Shown: piece after piece, positions 50,248 to 59,525 of the stretch
How the letters are laid out: every line of letters begins with the position of its first letter
How positions within the stretch are numbered: the first letter of the stretch is position 1
Assembly (NCBI RefSeq): GCF_051307055.1
Contig: NZ_CP149994.1
Coordinates: forward strand, 2,418,001 to 2,482,000
Reading direction: 5' to 3'
Length of the DNA: 64,000 bases
Origin: Dryocola sp051307055
GTDB taxonomy: Bacteria > Pseudomonadota > Gammaproteobacteria > Enterobacterales > Enterobacteriaceae
The notes under the pieces: model-generated
Told to the model about the DNA's origin: nothing
The model's input: the letters and a program-made list of their open reading frames with translations, nothing else
Databases searched by the model: none
Translations under genes and position numbers: made by a program

Positions 50248-51612
50248 GTGATTAGCATATTCGACATGTTCAAAGTCGGCATTGGGCCATCCAGCTCCCA
50301 TACCGTCGGGCCGATGAAGGCCGGTAAGCAGTTTGTCGACTCGCTTCTCGAACAAGGACTGCTTGAGAGCACCACGCGTATTGCGGTGGACGTCTACGGT
50401 TCCCTGTCCTTAACGGGCAAGGGCCACCATACGGATATCGCCATTATTATGGGCCTTGCGGGTAACCGGCCGGACAACGTTGATATCGACGCTATCCCCG
50501 GTTTTATCCGCGACGTTGAAGCGCGAGGCCGTTTATGGCTGGCGCAGGGCCGTCACGAAGTCGACTTCCCGAAAGACGACGGCATGCGTTTTAGCAGCGA
50601 TAACCTGCCGCTGCATGAAAATGGCATGACAATCCATGCTTATAGCGGCGACAAAGAGATCTACAGCAAAACCTACTACTCCATCGGCGGCGGCTTTATC
50701 GTTGATGAAGAGCATTTTGGCAAAGAGGCCGTCGATGAGGTCGTCGTGCCTTATTCCTTCAACTCGGCGCAGGAGATGCTTCAGCACTGCAAAGATACCG
50801 GCATGTCCCTTTCAGGCGTGATCATGCAGAACGAACTGGCCCTGCACAGCCGCAAAGAGATTGAAGAATATTTCGCCAACGTGTGGAGCACCATGCGCGC
50901 CTGCATCGACCGCGGCGTGAATACCGAAGGCGTGCTGCCCGGCCCGCTTCGCGTGCCGCGTCGCGCCTCTGCGCTGCGCCGTATGCTGGTTTCCAGCGAT
51001 AAACTCTCTAACGATCCGATGAACGTAGTGGACTGGGTCAATATGTTCGCTCTGGCGGTTAACGAAGAGAACGCCGCCGGCGGCCGCGTGGTTACCGCGC
51101 CAACTAACGGCGCCTGCGGTATCGTTCCGGCCGTTCTTGCCTATTACGATCACTTTATCGAGTCGGTCAGCCCGGATATCTATATTCGTTACTTCCTGGC
51201 TTCGGGCGCCATTGGCGCGCTGTACAAAATGAACGCCTCTATTTCCGGCGCTGAGGTTGGCTGCCAGGGTGAAGTGGGCGTGGCCTGCTCTATGGCCGCC
51301 GCTGGTCTTGCCGAAATTCTGGGCGCGAGTCCGGAGCAGGTTTGCGTCGCCGCAGAAATCGGCATGGAGCATAACCTGGGTTTGACCTGCGACCCGGTTG
51401 CGGGCCAGGTGCAGGTGCCCTGCATCGAACGTAACGCGATTGCGTCAGTTAAAGCGATTAACGCTACCCGCATGGCGATGCGCCGTACCAGCGAACCTCG
51501 CGTTTCGCTCGATAAGGTTATCGAGACGATGTACGAAACGGGCAAAGATATGAACGCAAAATACCGCGAAACCTCGCGCGGCGGCCTGGCCATAAAAGTC
51601 CAGTGCGACTGA
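50248..51612 (+). CDS. sdaA: L-serine deaminase I
   Basis: A 454-residue Fe-S L-serine dehydratase, exactly the E. coli length, turning L-serine into pyruvate and ammonia. The beta domain begins MISIFDMFKVGIGPSSSHTV. The alpha domain has VVTAPTNGACGIVPAVLAYY, EVGCQGEVGVACSMAAAG and GLTCDPVAGQVQVPCIERNA, whose Cys residues hold the oxygen-labile cluster. The start is GTG with GAGGAG 7 nt upstream. Confidence 0.97.
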   Translation: MISIFDMFKVGIGPSSSHTVGPMKAGKQFVDSLLEQGLLESTTRIAVDVYGSLSLTGKGHHTDIAIIMGLAGNRPDNVDIDAIPGFIRDVEARGRLWLAQGRHEVDFPKDDGMRFSSDNLPLHENGMTIHAYSGDKEIYSKTYYSIGGGFIVDEEHFGKEAVDEVVVPYSFNSAQEMLQHCKDTGMSLSGVIMQNELALHSRKEIEEYFANVWSTMRACIDRGVNTEGVLPGPLRVPRRASALRRMLVSSDKLSNDPMNVVDWVNMFALAVNEENAAGGRVVTAPTNGACGIVPAVLAYYDHFIESVSPDIYIRYFLASGAIGALYKMNASISGAEVGCQGEVGVACSMAAAGLAEILGASPEQVCVAAEIGMEHNLGLTCDPVAGQVQVPCIERNAIASVKAINATRMAMRRTSEPRVSLDKVIETMYETGKDMNAKYRETSRGGLAIKVQCD

Positions 51613-51618
51613 TTTATG

Positions 51619-51647
51619 ACGGCGCCTTCTCCGGCGCCGTTTTTTTA
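51619..51647 (+). terminator. Terminator of sdaA
   Basis: The 8-bp stem ACGGCGCC/GGCGCCGT has a 6-nt loop followed by TTTTTTT, 6 bp after the sdaA stop. Confidence 0.92.
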
Positions 51648-51754
51648 CTTTAAAGAAGCCGAGCTACTTTCTCGTTGTAACCCCATTCCCCCACTACACT
51701 TTTAATGTCCTGCGTGCTGCTTCTGGCCGCGGTGTTGAGCAAAGGTGACCAAGG

Positions 51755-53353
51755 ATGCAGACCGCGCAACGTATCGTTAAGAGGTATCGGCGCAGACGTT
51801 TTATTGTCTGTGCTGCTATGGCCGTGCTGGTGCTCTTCCTGACGCTTATCGTGCGGTACGTCGCTGAACGCAAACTCAACGAGCAGCGAACGCTGACCTT
51901 TAACGCTCGGGCTATCGCCACGCTGGAGAGCGTTCTTGCTCCGCTGAATGACGTCAGCGCGGATGTGCTCCAGCTTGTCGGCACGCCCTGCGAAGCCGCA
52001 CAGCTCAGCATACGTGAGCTGGCAGCCCGGATGCAGACCGTAAGATCCATCGCCCTGATTAAAGACGGGGTGCTGTATTGCTCAAGCATTTTTGGCCCCC
52101 GGAACGTTCCTGTTTCACAGCTTCAACCTCGCCTGCCTGCCTCCTCGCCGCTGCTGCTGCTTTCTACTGACCGTTCATTGCTTAAAGGCTCCCCCGTGCT
52201 GGTTGCCTGGCATCCGCTGGACAACGGCAGCCGCGATGGCGTGATGGAGGTGATAAACATTGAGATGCTGACAGGCCTGTTGCTTGAACCCCAGCGGCCC
52301 TGGGTGACCCGTGCCGTGCTCAACGTGGCCGGCTCGCATCTGGAGCACGGCAAAGGTTTGCTTACCCAGGTGAACGTTGAGCGCGGGCTGGCCAGCCAGC
52401 AAATGGCTTCGGAGAAATTTCCGTTTTCCATTACCACCATTGGCCCGTCTGCCGGTGACTTGGCGTTAAAAAACCTGCCCGGGCAGCTTCCTCTGGCGCT
52501 GATCCTCAGCATGCTTATCGGCTATATCACCTGGCTTGCCACGGCAAACCGCATGAGTTTTTCCTGGGAGATTAACCTCGGCCTTGCGTCAAGGGAGTTT
52601 GAAGTCTTCTGTCAGCCGCTGATGAATGCGCGAAATCTGCAATGTGTAGGCGTGGAGTTGCTGCTGCGCTGGAACAACCCGCGCCAGGGCTGGATCTCGC
52701 CTGATGTCTTTATTCCTCTGGCAGAACAACAGAATTTAATCGCGCCGTTAACGCGCTTCGTGCTGGATGAAACGGTGCGGTATCTGGATATATTTCCGAA
52801 ATCACGCGATTTCCATATCGGCATTAACGTAGCGGCCAGCCACTTCCACAACGGCGAAATTATTGACGACTTGAAGCGCCACTGGTTCCCGTCGCTGGCC
52901 GTTCAGCAGCTCGTGCTGGAGTTAACCGAACGTGATGCGCTGCCGGATGTCGACTATCGCGTGGTGCGGGATTTGCACGGGCTGGGGGTCGAGCTGGCGA
53001 TTGATGATTTCGGCACCGGGCAAAGCTCGCTGACCTATCTTGAAACGCTAAATCCTGACGTGCTGAAAATTGATAAATCATTCACGGCAGCTATTGGTAC
53101 AGATGCGGTGAACTCAACGGTGACGGATATTATCATCTCGCTGGCGCAGCGCCTGGGGATCGATCTGGTGGCGGAAGGCGTGGAAACACCGCAGCAGGCA
53201 GAGTATCTGCGCCACCACGGCGTCAATATTTTGCAAGGCTATTTGTACGCGCGGCCCATGCCGTTAAACGAGTTTCCGCTCTGGCTTGAGGGGCGCGCTC
53301 TGCCGCCCCTTCACCCTAACGGTCAGGCTATTCCGCTGTTGCCGCTGCGCTGA
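51755..53353 (+). CDS. pdeD: Cyclic di-GMP phosphodiesterase PdeD
   Basis: A 532-residue inner-membrane protein, the E. coli length. A membrane helix lies at about 16-37, then a periplasmic CSS-motif domain (with CEAAQLSIRELA and the CSSIFGPR segment), a second helix at about 250-268, and a cytosolic EAL domain. The EAL signature reads GVELLLRW, and DDFGTGQSSLTYLE and LVAEGVETPQQA are intact, so it is predicted active. The periplasmic Cys residues suggest redox control through the Dsb system, as known for CSS-domain phosphodiesterases. Its stop directly abuts the yoaE stop. Confidence 0.94.
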   Translation: MQTAQRIVKRYRRRRFIVCAAMAVLVLFLTLIVRYVAERKLNEQRTLTFNARAIATLESVLAPLNDVSADVLQLVGTPCEAAQLSIRELAARMQTVRSIALIKDGVLYCSSIFGPRNVPVSQLQPRLPASSPLLLLSTDRSLLKGSPVLVAWHPLDNGSRDGVMEVINIEMLTGLLLEPQRPWVTRAVLNVAGSHLEHGKGLLTQVNVERGLASQQMASEKFPFSITTIGPSAGDLALKNLPGQLPLALILSMLIGYITWLATANRMSFSWEINLGLASREFEVFCQPLMNARNLQCVGVELLLRWNNPRQGWISPDVFIPLAEQQNLIAPLTRFVLDETVRYLDIFPKSRDFHIGINVAASHFHNGEIIDDLKRHWFPSLAVQQLVLELTERDALPDVDYRVVRDLHGLGVELAIDDFGTGQSSLTYLETLNPDVLKIDKSFTAAIGTDAVNSTVTDIIISLAQRLGIDLVAEGVETPQQAEYLRHHGVNILQGYLYARPMPLNEFPLWLEGRALPPLHPNGQAIPLLPLR

Positions 53354-54910
53354 TTACTCTTCTTCATGATGGGGATCGCGCTCTTTTACGACGCGAACCA
53401 GGTCCACGCGGTAATCGTTCGCTTCCACAATCTGGACGCTCAGCGGGGCAATTTCAATCACATCGCCCTGTTTCGGGATCTGGCCGTTAACCGCGATCAG
53501 CAGACCCGCGATAGAGGCGATATCCTCTTCGTCATTGACCAGGGTATTGATATCCAGGTGCTGCTGCAGGGCGTGCAGATCGGTCGAGCCTTTCACCAGC
53601 CAGCCGTCGCCGTCACGAACAATTTCCGGCGTTTCATCGGCGTCCGGGAACTCCCCGGCGATAGCTTCCAGCACGTCAAGCGGCGTGACCAGGCCTTGCA
53701 CCACGCCAAACTCGTTGTTGACGATAACAAAGCTACCGCGCGCGCGGCGCAGTACGCCCAGCAGGTTGATGGGGTCCAGCGTTTCCGGCACCACGATGAC
53801 CGGCGTCCGGGAAGCAATGGCCGTCACGTCCACGCCTTTGTCGAGCGCCACCAGCAATTCTTTGGCGCGCACAATGCCGATGATTTCATCCAGCTCGCCG
53901 CGACACACCGGGAACAGGCTGTGTGGAGATTCCAGCAGCTGCTCGCGGATCTCTTCAACAGATTTATGCGCATCTACCCAGGAAATTTCACCGCGTGGCG
54001 TCATGATGCTGCGTAATGAACGCGAGGCCAGCGTCAGCACGCCGTTAATCATGTAGCGCTCTTCGGCCGCAAAGGCTTCCGCCTCAATCGGCGTAATGGT
54101 TTTGCTTTCGTCACGCTCGACGCGCTGCTGACGCTTACCGTTCATCAGGCGCAGGATCGCATCGGCGGTACGGGCACGCAGCGGAACATTTGACTGATGA
54201 CGAATAAAGTTATGCCGCGCAATCTGGTTGAACAGCTCGATAATGATGGAGAAGCCGATAGCCGCATACAGATAGCCTTTCGGAATATGGAAGCCGAAAC
54301 CTTCTGCCACAAGGCTAAGACCAATCATCAACAGGAAGCTAAGGCAAAGCACCACCACCGTAGGATGCTGGTTGACGAAGTTCGTCAGCGGCCTTGAGGC
54401 CAGCAGCATCACCCCCATCGCAATAACGACCGCCGCCATCATCACCGGCAGGTGATTGACCATGCCCACAGCGGTAATAACCGCGTCAAGGGAGAACACC
54501 GCGTCCAGCACTACAATCTGCAGCACGACGACCCAGAAGCTGGCATAGCCTTTGCCGTGTCCGTCGCCATGCTGGCGGTTTTCCAGGCGCTCGTGCAGTT
54601 CCGTCGTGGCTTTAAACAGCAGGAAGATACCCCCGACCAGCATGATCAGGTCGCGCCCCGAGAAGGCTTTATCCATTACGCTGAACAGCGGTTGGGTGAG
54701 CGTCACCATCCATGAGATTAACGACAGCAAACCGAGTCGCATGATCAGAGCAAAGGATAAACCGATAATTCGGGCTTTATCCCGCTGTTTTGGCGGCAGT
54801 TTATCCGCAAGGATGGCGATAAATACCAGGTTATCGATACCCAGTACGATCTCCAGCACGACCAGCGTCAGCAAGCCCACCCAAATCTGGGGGTCCATTA
54901 AGAATTCCAT
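53354..54910 (-). CDS. yoaE: TerC/CBS/CorC-domain membrane protein YoaE
   Basis: A 518-residue protein, the E. coli length. TerC-like membrane domain at residues 1-235 with VVLEIVLGIDNLVFIAILAD and VVLDAVFSLDAVITAVGM, whose Asp residues are typical of the family. CBS pair at about 300-430 (SRSLRSIMTPRGEISWVDAH), then a CorC_HlyC domain at the C-terminus. A metal export role is possible, since TerC relatives export manganese, but this is not shown. It is divergent from manX across a 443-bp region. Confidence 0.93.
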   Translation of the reverse strand: MEFLMDPQIWVGLLTLVVLEIVLGIDNLVFIAILADKLPPKQRDKARIIGLSFALIMRLGLLSLISWMVTLTQPLFSVMDKAFSGRDLIMLVGGIFLLFKATTELHERLENRQHGDGHGKGYASFWVVVLQIVVLDAVFSLDAVITAVGMVNHLPVMMAAVVIAMGVMLLASRPLTNFVNQHPTVVVLCLSFLLMIGLSLVAEGFGFHIPKGYLYAAIGFSIIIELFNQIARHNFIRHQSNVPLRARTADAILRLMNGKRQQRVERDESKTITPIEAEAFAAEERYMINGVLTLASRSLRSIMTPRGEISWVDAHKSVEEIREQLLESPHSLFPVCRGELDEIIGIVRAKELLVALDKGVDVTAIASRTPVIVVPETLDPINLLGVLRRARGSFVIVNNEFGVVQGLVTPLDVLEAIAGEFPDADETPEIVRDGDGWLVKGSTDLHALQQHLDINTLVNDEEDIASIAGLLIAVNGQIPKQGDVIEIAPLSVQIVEANDYRVDLVRVVKERDPHHEEE

Positions 54911-55120
54911 GACGGGCTCCTGCAGGCGGAATGGCTAAAGGGCACCCCACGATTCGCGGGCGCGATACTTTGACTGGAATGGATAAACGGACGGGAGATG
55001 TCGCGTTGCTGGACTGAGGCTTCAGTCCGGAAAGTGAAAAGACGTCGGTGACGGTCCATACGGTGGGCTACAGCCCTTTACTCCTTAGTAATTAAACAAG
55101 AGCTCAACAATATCAGAGCA
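54911..55120 (-). promoter_or_regulatory. Structured leader region of yoaE
   Basis: On the minus strand the region before yoaE contains the hairpins GGGCTGTAGCCC (55063-55074) and GGACTGA-AGCC-TCAGTCC (55011-55028), and ends with CAGGAG 6 nt before the ATG. The length (about 200 nt) and hairpins suggest an untranslated leader. It does not show the yybP-ykoY core found before mntP. Confidence 0.4.
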
Positions 55121-55215
55121 AAAGCGCCTTTTGCAAAGATTTACCTCTCTTTGCAATTTTTTTGCAACCTGCAGCGGCCATATTTTGCTCTGTAACTAGC
55201 TGAAAGCGTAACAAA

Positions 55216-55269
55216 GCTAATTTACGGATGTGCATCACATAAATTATTTTTTCACTGTCTAAAATAATT
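55216..55269 (+). promoter_or_regulatory. manX control region: Mlc/NagC-like operator and CRP half-site
   Basis: AATTATTTT (55242-55250) and AAAATAATT (55261-55269) form a perfect 9-bp inverted repeat with a 10-nt centre, the geometry of Mlc/NagC operators. Just upstream, ATGTGCATCACAT (55228-55240) contains a good TCACA CRP half-site with a weak partner. E. coli manXYZ is controlled by Mlc and CRP. Confidence 0.6.
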
Positions 55270-55353
55270 CAGGTAAATGGTTCAACTTTTCTTAACCCTT
55301 TATCTGAATCGATTCAAATCATCGGGGCAGATGTAAAACACAGGAGGTAGCGG

Positions 55354-56316
55354 GTGACTATTGCTATTGTCATAGGCACGCACGGCTGGGCGGCGGAGCA
55401 ACTGCTGAAAACCGCCGAAATGCTATTAGGCGAACAAGAAAACGTTGGCTGGATAGATTTCGTCCCCGGTGAAAATGCCGAAACGTTAATTGAAAAATAC
55501 AACGCGCAGCTGGCCAGCCTTGAGACCGGTGAAGGCGTGCTGTTTCTCGTCGATACCTGGGGCGGCAGCCCTTTCAATGCGGCTAGCCGTATTGTCGTCG
55601 ATAAAGAGCATTACGAGGTCGTGGCCGGCGTCAATATTCCGATGCTGGTCGAGACGCTGATGGCGCGCGATGACAAGCCCACTTTTGATGAGCTGGTGGC
55701 GCTGGCGGTAGAAACGGGCCGCGAAGGCGTTAAGGCCCTGAAGGCTAAGCCCGCTGAAAAAGCAGCCCCTGCCGCACCAGCACCAAAAGCCGCGGCGCCG
55801 GCTAAGCCAATGGGTCCGAACGACTATATGAATATCGGTCTTGCACGTATCGATGACCGTTTAATTCATGGCCAGGTCGCCACCCGCTGGACGAAAGAGA
55901 CCAACGTAACCCGCATTATCGTCGTCAGCGACGAAGTGGCAGCCGATACCGTAAGAAAGACGCTGCTGACGCAGGTTGCTCCTCCAGGCGTTACCGCACA
56001 CGTGGTGGACGTCGCCAAAATGATCCGCGTCTATAACAACCCGAAATATGCAGGCGATCGGGTGATGCTGCTCTTTACGAACCCGACCGACGTCGAGCGC
56101 GTCGTAGAAGGCGGCGTGAAGATCGCTTCTGTCAATATCGGCGGGATGGCGTTCCGCCAGGGTAAAACCCAGGTTAATAACGCTATTTCAGTCGATGAAA
56201 AAGATATTGCGGCCTTTAAGAAACTGAACGAGCGCGGCATTGAGCTTGAAGCCCGTAAAGTCTCTACCGATCAAAAACTGAAAATGATGGATCTGATCGC
56301 GAAGGTGAAAAGCTAA
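55354..56316 (+). CDS. manX: Mannose PTS EIIAB component
   Basis: A 320-residue cytosolic protein. EIIA domain at 1-130 with the phosphorylated His10 in IVIGTHGWAAEQ, a Pro/Ala/Lys-rich linker at about 131-155, and EIIB domain at 156-320 with the phosphorylated His in DDRLIHGQVATRW. It takes phosphate from HPr and gives it to mannose, glucose or amino sugars at the EIIC-D channel. The start is GTG with AGGAGG 6 nt upstream. Confidence 0.97.
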   Translation: MTIAIVIGTHGWAAEQLLKTAEMLLGEQENVGWIDFVPGENAETLIEKYNAQLASLETGEGVLFLVDTWGGSPFNAASRIVVDKEHYEVVAGVNIPMLVETLMARDDKPTFDELVALAVETGREGVKALKAKPAEKAAPAAPAPKAAAPAKPMGPNDYMNIGLARIDDRLIHGQVATRWTKETNVTRIIVVSDEVAADTVRKTLLTQVAPPGVTAHVVDVAKMIRVYNNPKYAGDRVMLLFTNPTDVERVVEGGVKIASVNIGGMAFRQGKTQVNNAISVDEKDIAAFKKLNERGIELEARKVSTDQKLKMMDLIAKVKS

Positions 56317-56390
56317 ACGCTGCCGGATTTGCCTGATTCTACGTTTTGCTCAGTATTTACACTTAAGTCACACGTTTAAGGAGAAGTACA

Positions 56391-57191
56391 ATGGAGATTA
56401 CCACTCTTCAGATTGTGCTGGTGTTCATCGTAGCCTGTATTGCCGGTATGGAATCGGTGCTTGATGAATTTCAGTTCCACCGTCCGCTTGTCGCCTGTAC
56501 GCTTATTGGTCTCGTTCTGGGCGATATGAAAACCGGTATTATTATCGGCGGTACGCTCGAAATGATCGCCCTGGGCTGGATGAACATCGGTGCCGCGGTA
56601 GCGCCCGACGCCGCCCTCGCATCCATTATTTCAACCATTCTGGTTATAGCCGGACATCAGGGCATCGGCTCCGGTATCGCCCTGGCTATCCCGCTGGCCG
56701 CCGCAGGCCAGGTACTGACCATCATCGTTCGTACTATTACCGTTGGTTTCCAGCACGCGGCGGATAAAGCTGCCGAAAATGGCAACCTTACGGCGCTCTC
56801 CTGGATCCACGTCTCCTCTTTGTTCCTGCAGGCGATGCGTATCGCCATCCCGGCGGTTATCGTTGCCATTTCAGTGGGCACCAGTGAAGTGCAGAACATG
56901 CTGAACGCCATTCCTGAAGTGGTAACCAGCGGCCTGAACATCGCCGGCGGCATGATTGTCGTGGTTGGTTACGCCATGGTTATCAACATGATGCGTGCGG
57001 GCTACCTGATGCCGTTCTTCTATCTGGGCTTCGTGACCGCCGCGTTTACCGACTTTAACCTCGTCGCTCTGGGCGTGATTGGCGCAGTGATGGCCATCCT
57101 CTATATCCAGCTGAGTCCGAAATACAACCGTTCCGCTGCCGCCACGGCGCCGGCTGCTGGTGCTAACGATCTCGATAACGAATTAGATTAA
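56391..57191 (+). CDS. manY: Mannose PTS EIIC component
   Basis: A 266-residue integral membrane sugar channel, starting MEITTLQIVLVFIVACIAGM. Several hydrophobic segments and the conserved GGTLEMIALGWMNIGAAVAP and FQFHRPLVACTLIGLVLGD stretches mark the mannose family. In E. coli ManYZ is also used by phage lambda DNA and some bacteriocins. It lies 74 bp after manX. Confidence 0.97.
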   Translation: MEITTLQIVLVFIVACIAGMESVLDEFQFHRPLVACTLIGLVLGDMKTGIIIGGTLEMIALGWMNIGAAVAPDAALASIISTILVIAGHQGIGSGIALAIPLAAAGQVLTIIVRTITVGFQHAADKAAENGNLTALSWIHVSSLFLQAMRIAIPAVIVAISVGTSEVQNMLNAIPEVVTSGLNIAGGMIVVVGYAMVINMMRAGYLMPFFYLGFVTAAFTDFNLVALGVIGAVMAILYIQLSPKYNRSAAATAPAAGANDLDNELD

Positions 57192-57203
57192 TAGGTGAGC
57201 GAA

Positions 57204-58058
57204 ATGGTTGATACCACCAAAACAACGACTACCGAGAAGAAACTTACCGCGGGCGATATTCGTGGCGTGTTCATACGTTCAAACCTCTTCCAGGGGTCAT
57301 GGAACTTCGAACGTATGCAGGCGCTGGGCTTCTGCTTCTCTATGATCCCGGCCATCAGACGCCTCTACCCTGAGAACAACGACGCGCGCAAACAGGCGAT
57401 TAAACGACACCTGGAGTTCTTTAACACCCATCCGTACGTTGCAGCGCCAGTGCTGGGCGTTACGCTTGCGATGGAAGAGCAGCGTGCGAACGGCGCGGAA
57501 ATCGACGACGGCGCCATTAACGGCATCAAAGTTGGTCTGATGGGGCCGCTGGCAGGCGTGGGCGACCCCATCTTCTGGGGCACCGTGCGTCCTGTATTCG
57601 CAGCGCTGGGCGCCGGGATTGCCATGAGCGGCAGCCTGCTGGGTCCGCTGCTGTTCTTTATCCTGTTTAACGCCGTGCGTTTGCTGACCCGCTACTATGG
57701 TGTGGCATACGGCTACCGTAAAGGTATTGATATCGTTAAGGATATGGGCGGCGGCTTCCTGCAGAAACTGACCGAGGGGGCGTCTATTCTCGGCCTCTTT
57801 GTCATGGGGGCGCTGGTCAACAAGTGGACGCACGTTAACATACCGCTGGTGGTGTCAAGAATTACCGACCAGACCGGCGCGGTTAAAGTCACGACCGTGC
57901 AAACTATCCTCGATCAGCTGATGCCGGGCCTGGTGCCGCTGCTGCTCACCTTCGCCTGTATGTGGCTGCTGCGTAAGAAAGTCAATGCGCTGTGGATAAT
58001 CATGGGCTTCTTCGTCATCGGCATTGTCGGTTATGCTATCGGCCTGCTGGGCCTGTAA
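57204..58058 (+). CDS. manZ: Mannose PTS EIID component
   Basis: A 284-residue membrane protein partner of ManY. Conserved stretches are RSNLFQGSWNFERMQALGFC, GLMGPLAGVGDPIFWGTVRP and the C-terminal membrane anchor LWIIMGFFVIGIVGYAIGLL. The ATG at 57204 follows AGGTGA; a GTG at 57195 is an alternative. It ends the manXYZ operon before a terminator. Confidence 0.97.
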   Translation: MVDTTKTTTTEKKLTAGDIRGVFIRSNLFQGSWNFERMQALGFCFSMIPAIRRLYPENNDARKQAIKRHLEFFNTHPYVAAPVLGVTLAMEEQRANGAEIDDGAINGIKVGLMGPLAGVGDPIFWGTVRPVFAALGAGIAMSGSLLGPLLFFILFNAVRLLTRYYGVAYGYRKGIDIVKDMGGGFLQKLTEGASILGLFVMGALVNKWTHVNIPLVVSRITDQTGAVKVTTVQTILDQLMPGLVPLLLTFACMWLLRKKVNALWIIMGFFVIGIVGYAIGLLGL

Positions 58059-58072
58059 GTAAGCTGCTGTGC

Positions 58073-58098
58073 AAACCGGGGCCCTGCCCCGGTTTTTT
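58073..58098 (+). terminator. Terminator of manXYZ
   Basis: The 10-bp stem AAACCGGGGC/GCCCCGGTTT has a CCT loop and a run of six T, 15 bp after the manZ stop. Confidence 0.92.
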
Positions 58099-58121
58099 AT
58101 CGATTGAAAACGGAAGGTGTT

Positions 58122-58580
58122 ATGACGTTAACGGATGTCGTACTGCTGGTGTTTATCGCTTTGCTGCTCGGCTGGGCGATCTACGACGAATTTATAATGG
58201 ATAAGATGAAAGGCCAAACCCGGCTGGCCATCACCCTGCTGCGCCGAAACCGCATCGACAGCGCCATCTTTGTTTTTCTGGTCGGGATCCTCATCTACAA
58301 CAACGTCACCACAAACGGGACAGCGATAACCACATGGTTATTATCCGCGCTGGCGCTGGTTGCCTTTTATCTGTCGTGGATTCGCCAGCCTAAATTGTTG
58401 TTCAAAAATGAGGGTTTTTTCTTTGCCGGCGTCTGGATCCGCTATTCCCGCATCAAAGAGATGAATTTATCTGAAGACGGCGTGCTGGTGATGCAATTAG
58501 AGCAGCGGCGCCTGCTTATTCGCGTCCGGAATATAGAGGATCTGGAAAGGATTTATAAACTTCTTGTTGCCAGTCAATAG
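58122..58580 (+). CDS. yobD: DUF986 membrane protein YobD
   Basis: A 152-residue protein, the E. coli length, with an N-terminal membrane helix (VVLLVFIALLLGWAIYDEF), two central segments and a cytosolic end SEDGVLVMQLEQRRLLIRVR. Its function is unknown. The ATG at 58122 has AAGGTG upstream. In E. coli it also lies between manXYZ and mntP. Confidence 0.93.
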   Translation: MTLTDVVLLVFIALLLGWAIYDEFIMDKMKGQTRLAITLLRRNRIDSAIFVFLVGILIYNNVTTNGTAITTWLLSALALVAFYLSWIRQPKLLFKNEGFFFAGVWIRYSRIKEMNLSEDGVLVMQLEQRRLLIRVRNIEDLERIYKLLVASQ

Positions 58581-58628
58581 GTTAAAAATATAGCAATATC
58601 TATATTTTTTAACCAGCCTGCCGAATTA

Positions 58629-58650
58629 AAAACATAGCTTAGGCTATTTT
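58629..58650 (+). promoter_or_regulatory. MntR box upstream of mntP
   Basis: AAAACATAGC-TTAG-GCTATTTT is close to the E. coli MntR operator pattern, with AACATAGC and GCTATNTT half-sites. It lies about 330 bp before mntP and would let Mn-loaded MntR activate the exporter. Confidence 0.7.
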
Positions 58651-58703
58651 CGGTTATTCTCTGTGCTTATTTATTAACGTTTTGATAACTTTTATAATTA
58701 AAT

Positions 58704-58722
58704 GCAAATTGTTATCATTGGC
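58704..58722 (+). promoter_or_regulatory. Weak Fur-like site upstream of mntP
   Basis: GCAAATTGTTATCATTGGC matches the 19-base Fur consensus at about 12 positions, with a good ATCATT half. E. coli mntP is reported to respond to Fur. Confidence 0.35.
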
Positions 58723-58784
58723 GGCATCAGCGGTTAATAGCAATTATTGTTTTATCTTCAAAAAATATGTTAAGGTTGCGCCCG

Positions 58785-58925
58785 TCGTTGGGGAGTAGCC
58801 GATTTTCACAGCAGTGAAAATGTACATGTCAACATACTCGTTCTAAGAACGTGGCGTGTACGACTCAGGTATGAGTAGGCGAGACCATAGGCACGTAACC
58901 ATCGAACGTTGGGGATGGATGACGT
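58785..58925 (+). ncRNA. yybP-ykoY manganese riboswitch of mntP
   Basis: The leader begins with CGTTGGGGAGTAGCCGA, the conserved 5' core of the yybP-ykoY class. It contains paired arms around 58800-58890 and ends with AACGTTGGGGATGGATGACG near 58925. It lies directly before the manganese exporter gene. This riboswitch class binds Mn2+ and turns on expression; E. coli mntP has one. Boundaries are approximate. Confidence 0.88.
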
Positions 58926-58957
58926 GTATATGGATGTTACCCAACTGAGGCGCTGTA

Positions 58958-59524
58958 ATGACTCTCTCCGCAACTCTCCTTCTCGCATTTGGCATGTCGA
59001 TGGATGCTTTCGCCGCATCGATCGGTAAAGGTGCCTCGCTTCACAAACCCAGATTTTCAGAGGCGCTCCGCACGGGCCTTATTTTCGGCATCATTGAAAC
59101 CCTCACTCCGCTTATCGGCTGGTGTCTTGGTCTGCTGGCAAGCCAGATCGTGCTGGAATGGAACCATTGGGTAGCCTTTATTCTGCTGGTTTTTCTTGGC
59201 GGAAGAATGCTTCTCGAGGGCGTGCGGGGCGGCGATGCAGAAGATGCGCCGAAGCTGCAGCGCCACGGCTTCTGGCTTTTAGTCACCACCGCCATTGCCA
59301 CCAGCCTGGACGCCATGGCGGTTGGGGTAGGCCTGGCATTTCTGAAAGTGAACATCATCGAAACCGCGCTGGCGATTGGCTGCGCCACGATGATAATGTC
59401 CACGCTGGGAATGATGGTTGGCCGCTTTATCGGCCCGATGCTGGGCAAACGCGCCGAGATCCTCGGCGGCCTGGTGTTAATCGGCATTGGCTGCCAGATT
59501 CTGTACAGCCATTTTTACCCTTAA
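58958..59524 (+). CDS. mntP: Manganese efflux pump MntP
   Basis: A 188-residue inner-membrane exporter with six hydrophobic segments. The internal repeat marks are FGMSMDAFAASIGKG and TTAIATSLDAMAVGVGLAF, each with the family's membrane Asp. Controlled by the MntR-type site and the riboswitch upstream. It is convergent with rlmA, whose stop is only 1 bp beyond its own. Confidence 0.97.
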   Translation: MTLSATLLLAFGMSMDAFAASIGKGASLHKPRFSEALRTGLIFGIIETLTPLIGWCLGLLASQIVLEWNHWVAFILLVFLGGRMLLEGVRGGDAEDAPKLQRHGFWLLVTTAIATSLDAMAVGVGLAFLKVNIIETALAIGCATMIMSTLGMMVGRFIGPMLGKRAEILGGLVLIGIGCQILYSHFYP

Positions 59525-59525
59525 G

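Noticed and set aside
54911..55120. yybP-ykoY riboswitch upstream of yoaE
   Set aside because: The conserved GGGGAGTAGCC core found upstream of mntP is absent; only generic hairpins are visible.
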